DNA of 60,743 bases from Donghicola mangrovi (GTDB taxonomy: Bacteria > Pseudomonadota > Alphaproteobacteria > Rhodobacterales > Rhodobacteraceae). Below, one piece after another: positions 18,201 through 26,458 of this stretch. The stretch is taken from the NCBI RefSeq assembly GCF_013377535.1, contig NZ_JABCJE010000015.1, positions 1 through 60,743 on the forward strand. The letters are read 5' to 3'. The position numbers were made by a program, and so were the translations under genes. The stretch's first letter is position 1, and each line of letters starts with the position of its first letter. The notes below the pieces were generated by a model that saw only the letters and a program-made list of their open reading frames with translations, had not been told where the DNA came from and did not search any database.

Positions 18201-19673
18201 ATGGAAACCAACTTCACCAGAGATACTATTTATGTGGATGGCCAGTGGGTCCCTGCTCAAGGAACAGGCAAAATTGAGGTAATCTCAGCATACTCTGAAC
18301 AGGTAATTGCTACGGTCCCACAGTGCTCCCGTGATGATATCGACCTAGCAGTCAAGGCTGCGCGAAGCGCATTTGACAAAGGACCGTGGCCTCGCATGTC
18401 TGCCAAAGAGCGCGTTGCTGTAATCGCTCGGCTTCGCGACATCATCGAACAAAGACAGGAAGAAATCGCGCAAGCAATTTCCGCTGAGATGGGCAGTCCG
18501 ATCACACAGGCTCGTTCCATTCAAGCGAGCCTACCTGTCAAAATGCTCGATGAACAAATGCAGATTGCCGCCAACGAGTATCCTTGGTCAGAAATTCGCG
18601 AATCCGTGACGGGCAAAGCACTCGTGCGCCGTCTACCAAAAGGCGTTGCGGTACTTATAACTCCTTGGAATGCGCCCTTGATGACCACCATCCAAAAGCT
18701 TGGGCCTGCGCTCTTGGCAGGCTGCAGTGTGGTTCTGAAGCCAGCGTCTCTTGCCCCTTTGAGTGCCTATCTTCTAGCTGAAATGGCGCATGAAGCAGGG
18801 ATTCCGGCTGGGGTCTTGAACGTCGTGACATGTGATCGTGCTGAAGCCGAATATCTTGTCTTACACTCTGGCGTCGACAAGGTGACGTTCACGGGTTCTA
18901 CGGGGGCAGGTAGTCACCTTGCAGCAGCCTGTGGCAAAATCCTTCGACCGATCACGCTCGAACTCGGCGGCAAATCGGCGGCGATTATCACCGAGGACGC
19001 TGACATTCCCGCAGCAGTAGAAGCATTGAAAATGCTATCCTTCCGTAACTCCGGCCAGATTTGCACCCTCAAAACTCGGGTTCTCGTCGCAGAATCCCGC
19101 GCCACTGAATTCACGCAAGCATTTAAGGCGATGGTTGAGTCACTTCCTGTCGGAGACCCGAGCGATCCATCGACCATTATCGGCCCGATGGTTAGCGAAA
19201 AACAACGTGATAACGTTGTGCGCTATATCGAAATCGGCATTAAAGAAGGTTTAAGTCTCGTTACGGGTGGCCTTGGTCGGCCCGAAGGATTGAACCACGG
19301 TTGGTTCGTAAAACCTACAGTTTTCGCCGACGTCGATCAAAATGCTTCCCTGGCACAAGAAGAGATCTTCGGACCGGTCGTAACCATCACTTCGTTCGAA
19401 ACCGAAGACGAGGCCGTTGCGATTGCAAACAACTCGATTTTTGGCCTGAGTGGCACAGTGTTCTCCAAAGATGTTGACCGCGCGGTTTCAATCGCAGATT
19501 GCATAAAAACAGGCGTGGTCGAGATCAACGGAAACCCATTCGGTTTCCATGCCCCGTTCGGTGGGGTCAAACAATCTGGCATGGGACGTGAAAACGGCTG
19601 GGAGGGATTTGAATCCTATGTCGAACTCAAGTCGATCGGGCTTCCTCGCGACTATTCACCAAATGCAATTTAA
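18201..19673 (+). CDS. NAD(P)+-dependent aldehyde dehydrogenase
   Basis: 490 residues from the ATG at 18201; an in-frame ATG at 18174 adds nine residues without similarity. Catalytic Asn157 (PWNAP), Lys180, Glu254 (LELGGKS) and Cys288 (GQICTL) are intact, as is FTGSTGAG. First of two consecutive, non-identical ALDH genes; the next starts 13 nt after this stop. Two ALDHs in one operon suggest two aldehydes or successive oxidations of a di-functional intermediate. Subfamily resembles the broad betaine-aldehyde/NAD-ALDH class; the substrate is undetermined. Confidence 0.93.
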   Translation: METNFTRDTIYVDGQWVPAQGTGKIEVISAYSEQVIATVPQCSRDDIDLAVKAARSAFDKGPWPRMSAKERVAVIARLRDIIEQRQEEIAQAISAEMGSPITQARSIQASLPVKMLDEQMQIAANEYPWSEIRESVTGKALVRRLPKGVAVLITPWNAPLMTTIQKLGPALLAGCSVVLKPASLAPLSAYLLAEMAHEAGIPAGVLNVVTCDRAEAEYLVLHSGVDKVTFTGSTGAGSHLAAACGKILRPITLELGGKSAAIITEDADIPAAVEALKMLSFRNSGQICTLKTRVLVAESRATEFTQAFKAMVESLPVGDPSDPSTIIGPMVSEKQRDNVVRYIEIGIKEGLSLVTGGLGRPEGLNHGWFVKPTVFADVDQNASLAQEEIFGPVVTITSFETEDEAVAIANNSIFGLSGTVFSKDVDRAVSIADCIKTGVVEINGNPFGFHAPFGGVKQSGMGRENGWEGFESYVELKSIGLPRDYSPNAI

Positions 19674-19686
19674 GGAGGGTCCTCAA

Positions 19687-21168
19687 ATGCAGCGTTATTC
19701 ACACTGGATTTATGGGCGAGAGTTTAGCTCGATTGCAGACAAATGGATCGATTGCGAAAACCCTTTTGATCGCTCGATTTGGGCGCAAGTTCCCGCTGGC
19801 ACTGCTCAAGATGCAGACTATGCAGTCGATATAGCGCATGCCGCTATGCATAGCGGCCCTTGGTCCAAAATGAGTGCGACTGAACGCGGCAAAATCTTGG
19901 TTCGAATTTCGGAATTGCTTCTTCAAGAAACAGATGCGCTCGCACAAATTGAAGTAAGGGACAACGGTAAGCTCCTTGCCGAAATGCGCGGACAGCTTGG
20001 TTTTTCCGCTGAACTTTGGCGCTACTATGGCGGCCTGGCCGATAAAATTGAAGGTAGTGTGCTTCCACTTGAAAAACAGGACATGTTTGGGATGACCATG
20101 CGCGTTCCTGTCGGCGTTGTAGCGGCAATCACCGCTTGGAATTCGCCCCTAACATTTCTTGCCCTCAAATGCGCTCCTGCCCTCGCCGCTGGTTGCGCAG
20201 TCGTCGTAAAACCTTCCGAATATTCAACAGCGAGTTCACTCGAATTTGCAAAGCTGACGAAGAAAGCAGGCCTTCCCGATGGCGTGCTAAATGTAATCTC
20301 GGGCTACGGCCATGAAGTCGGCCCATCTCTTGTCGAAAATCCCAAAGTCGCGATGATCACCTTCACAGGATCAGATGGCACGGGTGCTCGTATTTACGAA
20401 GCAGCAGCACGACATATGAAACGTGTTACGATGGAACTTGGTGGCAAGTCCCCGAACATCGTTTTCGAAGATGCCGATCTGGACGCGGCGGCGAATGGCG
20501 CGATCTCTGGTATCTTCGGTGCTGCGGGACAGATGTGTACTGCGGGATCACGCCTTTTGGTTCAAAATTCGATCAAAGACGAGTTTATAGACAAGATCGT
20601 TCGTGCGTCGCGCTCCGTCAAAGTCGGCAATCCTATGAATGCAGACACACAGATGGGTCCTATTTCAAACAAGGCCCAGTTCGACAAAGTACTCGAATAT
20701 ATCGCTATCGCTCATGCAGATGGTGCAACATGTGTTGCCGGTGGAAATGCGCTAAACAACAACGTTTTGAACAAAGGCTACTTCGTTGAACCAACCGTCT
20801 TCACTGACGTCACCAATGATATGCGCATTGCACAAGAAGAGGTTTTTGGCCCGATCTTATCGATTATTGGCTTCGATGATGAAGAAGAGGCGATCAACAT
20901 CGGAAACGACATCGCCTATGGTCTCGCCGCAGGTGTCTGGACCCGTGATATTGGTCGGCTTTTGCGCGTCTCAAAAGCTCTCGAAGCAGGTATGGTTTGG
21001 GGCAATACGTATCGTAGCTACAGCTACACAATGCCGACAGGTGGTATGAAACGCTCGGGAATTGGCCGTGAACATGGTGCCGAAGCTATCAACGAATTTC
21101 TTGAGACAAAAAGCTTGATGATCAACATCTCAAGCACCTCAGGCGGAAGTAGTTTCGTACCCAAGTAA
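19687..21168 (+). CDS. NAD(P)+-dependent aldehyde dehydrogenase (second of pair)
   Basis: 493 residues. The start at 19687 is fixed by AAGGAGGG 6-13 nt upstream; the open frame extends further back inside the preceding gene but that part is not coding. Asn152 (AWNSP), Lys175, Glu250 (MELGGKS) and Cys284 (GQMCTAGSR) are all present. It shares only family-level similarity with its neighbour, so it is not a recent duplicate. It ends before a strong hairpin. Confidence 0.93.
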   Translation: MQRYSHWIYGREFSSIADKWIDCENPFDRSIWAQVPAGTAQDADYAVDIAHAAMHSGPWSKMSATERGKILVRISELLLQETDALAQIEVRDNGKLLAEMRGQLGFSAELWRYYGGLADKIEGSVLPLEKQDMFGMTMRVPVGVVAAITAWNSPLTFLALKCAPALAAGCAVVVKPSEYSTASSLEFAKLTKKAGLPDGVLNVISGYGHEVGPSLVENPKVAMITFTGSDGTGARIYEAAARHMKRVTMELGGKSPNIVFEDADLDAAANGAISGIFGAAGQMCTAGSRLLVQNSIKDEFIDKIVRASRSVKVGNPMNADTQMGPISNKAQFDKVLEYIAIAHADGATCVAGGNALNNNVLNKGYFVEPTVFTDVTNDMRIAQEEVFGPILSIIGFDDEEEAINIGNDIAYGLAAGVWTRDIGRLLRVSKALEAGMVWGNTYRSYSYTMPTGGMKRSGIGREHGAEAINEFLETKSLMINISSTSGGSSFVPK

Positions 21169-21170
21169 CC

Positions 21171-21208
21171 AAAAGGGCCGCAGAAAAGATTTCCTGCGTC
21201 CCTTTTTC
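21171..21208. terminator. Terminator between convergent ALDH and PrpD-like genes
   Basis: Stem AAGGG-C-CGCAG/CTGCG-T-CCCTT with one internal mismatch, then a T-run (CCCTTTTTCTT). It fills the gap between the plus-strand ALDH stop (21168) and the minus-strand stop (21209). Confidence 0.75.
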
Positions 21209-22582
21209 TTAAGCAACCATTTTGATCAGCTCAGACACATTTCCAGATGCCTCGAGCGTTTTAATAGTCGCTACCGTTTGGCTAATAGCATCAGCCCCAA
21301 TCTCACTGCGCGCATGGGCAGCACAATCGCGGAACTTGTCTTCAAGTTGTTCCCACGTCATTGGGTTTTCTGGCGTTCCCGGAACATTCTCGCCAAGCGC
21401 AGAATAGGTGGCACCATCTACGGTGAAAACTTCTACCTTGCCCGCTGGGAGCTTCAGGTTCCAGTTGAACGCTGGATCTGGCACCGCCTCAACCTTTGAT
21501 GCCAACGCCAAAATATCACCGTCTTGAAGAGCATCCGGTCCAAAGTCGCCAACGCCGATTTTGCCCTTAGAGAGGGCAATCGCCACCGTCATAGGCAACG
21601 AAAACTTTGCGTCCATCATGGTAGCTGGTTTCTTCCGTGCTTCCTCTGGGAAACACATGCGTTCGGCAAAGGTGCCTACATAGACCTTAACCTTGTCAAT
21701 CTTGGCCAAATCGATTTCGTGCTGCCGCATAAGCTCAATTGCCGCGTGAATGTAGGTGTGGGCATTGCCCACCGCAGGCCAATACTTGTAAGTCATCTGA
21801 CCGCTCAGGAATTCCGTCCCAAGGCCATCTAGCATTTTGCCGGCATCATATTCACCGCCAAAGTAAACCTTAAAAATGCCCGCCTCGCCTTCGAAAAGCT
21901 CACCCATTCCGAGCATTCCTTTTTGAGCCAAGAGCGCAGCATTGACACAGGTTTGCGCGATAAAGCCCGCATATAGCCCTCGCAAATCGCTTCCTGTTCC
22001 AAAAATCTGCTGCATAGTACCGCCGGCCTGAAGGCTTGCGATACCCATTGCATTGGCGACTTGCTTCGCATTTAGGCCAAGTAGCGCAGCACAAGCCGCA
22101 ACGCCGGAATAGACACCGACTGCACTAGACAAGTTCCAGTCCATATTCCAACGCACATTGCAGCGTAGGCGGATAAACAACTCCTGTCCGATGGCAATTG
22201 ACGTCAGTAGCTGCTTACCACTCACTCCGCCGACACGCTCCGCGAGAGCCAGCAACGCAGGTACGAGTGAACTATCTGGATGTGCGCCCCAAGGTGTCTG
22301 ACTGTCATAATCAAGACCATGAGCCAGTGTGCCATTGGAGAAGGCAGCCGATGACGCAGGCAGTCGCGTTCCTGCCCCAAAAACCGTAGCTTCCTCTCGG
22401 CCTCCAGTTTCAACCATCAAATCAAGGATTGGCTGGACCGCAGGCTCAACTCCGCTCGCCCCCAACATGACACCAATGGTATCCATAAGACTTTTCTTCG
22501 CCGCTTCCACTGCAGCCTGCGGCAAATCTTCGAACCGCGTCTCTGCCGCAAATGCCGCAAGACGATGAGAAATATCAGTCAT
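21209..22582 (-). CDS. MmgE/PrpD-fold protein (paralogue of 10623-12005)
   Basis: 457 residues, full length. The active-site stretch AHGLDYDSQTPWGAH matches its paralogue in the unusual QTPWG replacement while keeping Asp and His. Shared blocks such as EAAKKSLMDTIGVML, GSDLRGLYAGF and KYWPAVGNAHTYIHAAIEL make common descent clear. AAAGGA precedes the ATG. Third gene of an SDR-lactonase-PrpD unit. Its position after a lactonase suggests it acts on the sugar acid, as dehydratase or epimerase; this is inference and no member with that activity is assigned here. Confidence 0.88.
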   Translation of the reverse strand: MTDISHRLAAFAAETRFEDLPQAAVEAAKKSLMDTIGVMLGASGVEPAVQPILDLMVETGGREEATVFGAGTRLPASSAAFSNGTLAHGLDYDSQTPWGAHPDSSLVPALLALAERVGGVSGKQLLTSIAIGQELFIRLRCNVRWNMDWNLSSAVGVYSGVAACAALLGLNAKQVANAMGIASLQAGGTMQQIFGTGSDLRGLYAGFIAQTCVNAALLAQKGMLGMGELFEGEAGIFKVYFGGEYDAGKMLDGLGTEFLSGQMTYKYWPAVGNAHTYIHAAIELMRQHEIDLAKIDKVKVYVGTFAERMCFPEEARKKPATMMDAKFSLPMTVAIALSKGKIGVGDFGPDALQDGDILALASKVEAVPDPAFNWNLKLPAGKVEVFTVDGATYSALGENVPGTPENPMTWEQLEDKFRDCAAHARSEIGADAISQTVATIKTLEASGNVSELIKMVA

Positions 22583-22604
22583 GATTGTCCTTTAGAATGT
22601 AAAC

Positions 22605-23507
22605 TCAACCCGCAAATCGTGTCTCTGGAATCCCTCGAACTCCAAGCCCACTGACTGCAAACACACCACCAGCTCCATGCTGGGTATTGACGACACCGCG
22701 CACAGGTTTGGCCATTGAGGTAACAAACAGTATGTCCAAGTCAGGTCCGCCAAATGCGACCGAAGTAACATTCCGAACAGGCATCTGAATGACCCGATCA
22801 ACACTGCCGTCAGGTGCATACCTCACCAAACGCCCACCAAGCACTTTGGCGTTCCAAACGTATCCTTCAGCATCAACCGTCGCCCCATCGACGAGACCCG
22901 CAAACCCTGCATCTCTCGCAAAGACGCGCCGGTTACTCGATGTGCCATTTGACAGGTCGTAGTCGCTGGCCCAAAGAACACCCTGCTCAGTGTCACCATA
23001 ATAAAAGGTGCGATTGTCCGGGCTCCAACAGGGTGCATTAAAACAGCTCATACCCTGATCGATCTGATGAACGCTCAGATCAGGATCAAGTCTGAAAACA
23101 GGGCCATTCTGGGCGGGCGAAATGACTTTATTCACATCGGGTCGCTCAAAGTCATAACCCATACACCCGACAAACAGCCGTCCCGCCCGATCAACCTTGC
23201 CATCATTGAATCGATAATCCGGGATGTCTTCCAAGGGGTTTTTGATCAATTCGACCTTTTGCTTGCGCAGGTCATAGAAATGAAACCCATTTGCCAATGC
23301 TAGAATGGCGCCACCTCTTGCGCGGAGCGCAATTGTCCCTATGAAGTCAGGCACATAAAGTGTCTCAAGCTCACTACCGTCAAACCGGCAGCGCCATATT
23401 TCGCAACCTGTACTGTCAACCCAGTAAAGCCACTGCTCCTCTGCGTCCCAAATTGGACTTTCGCCAAGATGGTTGCGACAATCAACGAGGAGCGTGACTT
23501 CAATCAT
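22605..23507 (-). CDS. SMP-30/gluconolactonase/LRE-family lactonase
   Basis: 300 residues, typical of regucalcin/arabinolactonase-like members. Metal-ligand Glu is in LGESPIWDAEEQWLYWVD (N terminus), followed by YRFNDGKVDRAGRLFVGCM, NAPCWSPDNRTFYYGDT (Asn/Asp ligand region) and VDGATVDAEGYVWNA (Asp ligand). It should open sugar lactones in the cytosol. It lies between an SDR and a PrpD-like gene; the SDR stop is 9 nt upstream. It is a different subfamily from the lactonase at 8836, so the block has two lactone-opening steps or two substrates. Confidence 0.9.
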   Translation of the reverse strand: MIEVTLLVDCRNHLGESPIWDAEEQWLYWVDSTGCEIWRCRFDGSELETLYVPDFIGTIALRARGGAILALANGFHFYDLRKQKVELIKNPLEDIPDYRFNDGKVDRAGRLFVGCMGYDFERPDVNKVISPAQNGPVFRLDPDLSVHQIDQGMSCFNAPCWSPDNRTFYYGDTEQGVLWASDYDLSNGTSSNRRVFARDAGFAGLVDGATVDAEGYVWNAKVLGGRLVRYAPDGSVDRVIQMPVRNVTSVAFGGPDLDILFVTSMAKPVRGVVNTQHGAGGVFAVSGLGVRGIPETRFAG

Positions 23508-23516
23508 AGTAGATCA

Positions 23517-24275
23517 TCAAATGCAGGCAGTTTGGCCGCCATCGACCGAAACAACCGATCCAGTCATAAAGCTCGCATCATCGGAGAGAAGGAACGCAAT
23601 GGCAGCAGCAATTTCTTCGGGCTCACCAATGCGACCGATTGGATGCGCTCCAAAAATGGCTTTGGCTTTCACCGGATCTTTCAATGCATAATCCATCAGT
23701 GGAGTGCGTGTCACACCAGGTGCAATTGCGTTCACCCGAATTCCCAGAGGCCCAAGTTCTGGGCACATGGATTTTGTGATGCCTGAAATGCCAAATTTTG
23801 ATGCCACGTAAGACAGACGATTAGGAACACCAAGCAGTCCGGCACCGGACGAAATATTGACAATCGCTCGAGGGCCAAGATCGTCTTTTACGGCATTCAC
23901 GAATGCTTGGCACATGTTTATCGTGCCATTGAGGTTAACATCCATGATTTTTTTGTGCTGCTCTGGATCGGAATCGATAATTGAGCCGATACCAGTGATA
24001 CCTGCGCAATTGACTAATCCGTTTAGGCTATCCCACTGCCCGCGGAGATATTTCATGGTCCGCATTGCCTGTGAGTAATCACAAACATCCAGCTCGAGCG
24101 ACATTAGATCTGGATTTTCAGTGATCTCCTTGTCCGCGGACTTCGTCCAATCAAGGCTCACATCAAAAGCAGCGACTTTTGCGCCCTCACTCAACAACCG
24201 TTTCGTTGTAGCTGCACCGATACCGCTGCCAGCTCCAGTTACAACAAAGCCCCGTCCAGAAAATCTTTGCTCCAC
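23517..24275 (-). CDS. SDR-family oxidoreductase (sugar dehydrogenase candidate)
   Basis: 252 residues starting at GTG (24275) with AGGAGAAG 7 nt upstream. TGAGSGIG is at 13-20, the NNAG element reads NCAG (89-92), and the triad is Ser142/143, Tyr156, Lys160 (YVASK). First gene of the SDR-lactonase-PrpD unit, with operator 24360-24376 85 nt upstream. With the lactonase it forms the classic pair that turns a cyclic sugar into an aldonate. Confidence 0.92.
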   Translation of the reverse strand: MEQRFSGRGFVVTGAGSGIGAATTKRLLSEGAKVAAFDVSLDWTKSADKEITENPDLMSLELDVCDYSQAMRTMKYLRGQWDSLNGLVNCAGITGIGSIIDSDPEQHKKIMDVNLNGTINMCQAFVNAVKDDLGPRAIVNISSGAGLLGVPNRLSYVASKFGISGITKSMCPELGPLGIRVNAIAPGVTRTPLMDYALKDPVKAKAIFGAHPIGRIGEPEEIAAAIAFLLSDDASFMTGSVVSVDGGQTACI

Positions 24276-24359
24276 GATCTTCTCCTGATCAATTTGATCA
24301 AGAGTCTTTCTCAGTCATGGAGCAACTTCAATCTTTTGAAGGGTTACAGATTGGATGGG

Positions 24360-24376
24360 TATAATTTAGAATTATA
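24360..24376. promoter_or_regulatory. 17-bp palindromic operator (copy 5 of 5)
   Basis: TATAATTTAGAATTATA, a perfect 6-5-6 inverted repeat upstream of the minus-strand SDR-lactonase-PrpD operon. It is the last feature of block 1 before the insertion-sequence scar at 24464. Confidence 0.65.
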
Positions 24377-24463
24377 TCGCAGCTCGGGCTTGCCAACTTA
24401 TTTTCTCCTGAGTGAAATAAGTGAGATCCTTGCCGGTCAAGTGGCCATGTCGGCAGTATGGTT

Positions 24464-24589
24464 TTACCAGAGACCGAAAGCGTCGGCTCTGGTGTGGCGG
24501 TATGAGATTGCGGAAAGGCGATAGCGGTGGGGTCTGAATATCGTATTGATCTGGTCATAGGCGGACAGGAATCGCTGCGCCTGCTTTTT
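24464..24589 (-). mobile_element. C-terminal remnant of an IS6-like DDE transposase
   Basis: The minus strand encodes KKQAQRFLSAYDQINTIF followed by RPHRYRLSAISYRHTRADAF and then GLW-stop. This resembles the conserved end of IS6-type transposases common in alphaproteobacteria (AQRFLSxHDQIN...RPRRYRLSA). Only about 42 residues remain; the catalytic DDE core is gone and the upstream side runs directly into cytochrome c pseudogene sequence at about 24590. I find no clear terminal inverted repeat. Family assignment is from memory of the motif. Confidence 0.65.
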
Positions 24590-24593
24590 AGCG

Positions 24594-25182
24594 ATGAACG
24601 AAAAGGGCCTGGACAGCGGCGATGATGCCTTCCTGTCGGGTGCTCTGCTTGACGGCTGGTATGCGCCTTCGCTACGCGGCGACGGCGCGGCTGGCATCGG
24701 CCGCTGGAGCGAGGATGCGCTGTTCGACTTCCTGTCGCAGGGGCGCAACGAACACGCCGTGGTCTTCGGATCGATGACGGAGGCCTTCAACAATTCGCTT
24801 CAGTTCATGACGGATGACGACCTGCGCGCGATGGCCGTCTACCTCAAGTCCCTGCCGGGCGAAGACCCGGCCTGGACCCCCGCCCCTGCGGAAGTGACCA
24901 CGTTGGCACAGGCCGCGCGATCCGACCTGCCGAGGGCCTAGACCTACATAGCTACCTGTGTCGCCTGCCACGGGCGCGAGGGACAGGGTCAGCACCAGTG
25001 GATCCCGCCGCTTGCCGCCCTACCGCGCTCATCTGACTGACGCAGAGATTGCAGATGTGCTGGGCGACATCCGGCAGGCCTGGGGCAATGACGGCGGACC
25101 GGTGACCCCGGAGGCAGTGGCCGATCTGCGCGACAGGACAGATCCGGCAAGTATTGCGCCGATCGTGTTGCAGATGCGGTGA
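24594..25182 (+). pseudogene. Decayed multi-haem cytochrome c (dehydrogenase cytochrome subunit)
   Basis: Conceptual translation shows LDGWYAPSLRGDGAAGIGRW, then LTDDDLRAMAVYLKSLPG-like sequence (read MTDDDLRAMAVYLKSLPG), a TAG stop at 24939, and in the same frame TYIATCVACHGREGQG with a CxxCH haem site. The frame then dies, and another frame gives LTDAEIADVLGDIRQAWGND, the usual C-terminal end of the same family. So there is an N-terminal truncation (first haem domain missing), a nonsense codon and an internal deletion with frame change. Intact relatives pass electrons from membrane alcohol or gluconate dehydrogenases to the respiratory chain. It abuts the transposase remnant. Confidence 0.75.
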
Positions 25183-25379
25183 TCGGCGGTCGTCAGAAGC
25201 TTTGAGTGCGTGCCGGGGGTCGCGGAGTCACCCTGCGTCCCCGCTTAGACCATCCGGTCTCACGTGGGCACCACCTCGCTACCAGGCATCGTCGCGTAGC
25301 AAGTCGCCGAAACAGTGCGCCCTGAGTGATGCCACCGAGATGGCCTGTGCAAGTCGATCCGGCGCGCGGATACTGAAGC

Positions 25380-26276
25380 TCAGGCCCCGTGATACCGAAG
25401 CCGGTCGATCAACAGCCGCAACGCCGAAGACATCTGCCTGCGGCTGGAGTAACACAACTTGTAGCCATCGAACGGCGGGCACCAGTCCGCAAGCACTCGC
25501 CGCAAACGGCCGGCGTCGATATCGTCCTGCACTTCGGAAAGAAGCACATAAGCCAAGCCGTAGCCTTCGCGGGCAGCGCGGATCAGCATGTCACCATCGT
25601 TGAAGATCAACGGTCCACTGACCTTGCGGACGATTTCCTGTCCGTCCTTCTCGAACTCCCAGTCATAGGGCGCGGTATCGGCACCGAAACGCATGGTGAT
25701 GCAATCGTGCTCCGACAGATCCGACGGATGCTGCGGCTCGCCGCGCGTGCGGAAATACTTCGGAGCGCCGACTGCCGCCATGGTCATCTCCGGGCCGATC
25801 GGGACGGCAATCAGATCGGGCCCAACGGATTCCGACAGTCGGATGGCCGCATCGAACCGCCCTTCGGCCAGATCGACGACCCGGCTGTTGGTGTTGATTT
25901 CGATCTGCATCTCCGGATAGTCGCGCACCAGCCCCGTCACTACCGGCCAAAGATACCGGTGCGCCACATCCCGAGAGGTCGTGATACGGACCAGCCCCGA
26001 CGGCGTGTCGCGGATCGAACGCAGTTCCTCAATGCGCGCCTCTATCTGCGACAGACCAGGCCGCAGGGTCGACAGGAGTTTTTCGCCGCTGTCTGTCGCG
26101 GAAATGCTGCGCGTGCTGCGATTGAGCAGCCGGAACCCCAGCGAGTCCTCCAGCCTGCGGATCGTGTGGCTCACTGCCGATTGCGAGACGCCAAGGCGCA
26201 CTGCGGCCCGCGTGAAGCTGCCTTCTTCCACAACCACCACAAAGACCGAGAGGTCGGATAGGTCTTCGCGCCTCAT
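25380..26276 (-). CDS. LysR-family regulator (copy A of duplicated module)
   Basis: 298 residues from the ATG at 26276; an in-frame ATG at 26315 is possible. HTH FTRAAVRLGVSQSAVSHTIRRLE is at about residues 20-42, and the effector domain keeps the TAPYDWEFEKDGQEI block typical of the DsdC/CrgA-like group. Divergent from the hydrolase gene at 26459 with a three-half-site element (26321-26346) between them. A close paralogue lies at 57732-58625 in the same arrangement, and a more distant one at 35890. Confidence 0.92.
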   Translation of the reverse strand: MRREDLSDLSVFVVVVEEGSFTRAAVRLGVSQSAVSHTIRRLEDSLGFRLLNRSTRSISATDSGEKLLSTLRPGLSQIEARIEELRSIRDTPSGLVRITTSRDVAHRYLWPVVTGLVRDYPEMQIEINTNSRVVDLAEGRFDAAIRLSESVGPDLIAVPIGPEMTMAAVGAPKYFRTRGEPQHPSDLSEHDCITMRFGADTAPYDWEFEKDGQEIVRKVSGPLIFNDGDMLIRAAREGYGLAYVLLSEVQDDIDAGRLRRVLADWCPPFDGYKLCYSSRRQMSSALRLLIDRLRYHGA

Positions 26277-26320
26277 GCGTCGTCGCCCTTTCTCGTCACA
26301 TGACCTGCTTCGCAAAGATC

Positions 26321-26346
26321 ATGAATAAGGATCATCAAATCCATGA
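26321..26346. promoter_or_regulatory. Triple half-site operator ATGA-N7-TCAT-N7-ATGA
   Basis: Half-sites ATGA (26321), TCAT (26332) and ATGA (26343) are spaced 11 bp apart. Each adjacent pair is an inverted repeat with T-N11-A geometry, as expected for LysR binding. The same array with the same spacing occurs at 58669-58694 between the duplicated LysR and hydrolase genes, which supports function. Confidence 0.6.
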
Positions 26347-26458
26347 CGGAAGTCCTACTAGTCGCACATATTGGCACATGTTAAATCGCATTTATGAAGC
26401 AGGCAAGAGAATAGGCAACTTCTGCCTACTAGCCGCTGCACAGCGAAGAAGCAGGACC

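Noticed and set aside
25389-26261. Open frames opposite LysR copy A, and the equivalent at 57783-58610 opposite copy B
   Set aside because: Their conservation between the copies is explained by conservation of the LysR proteins on the other strand.
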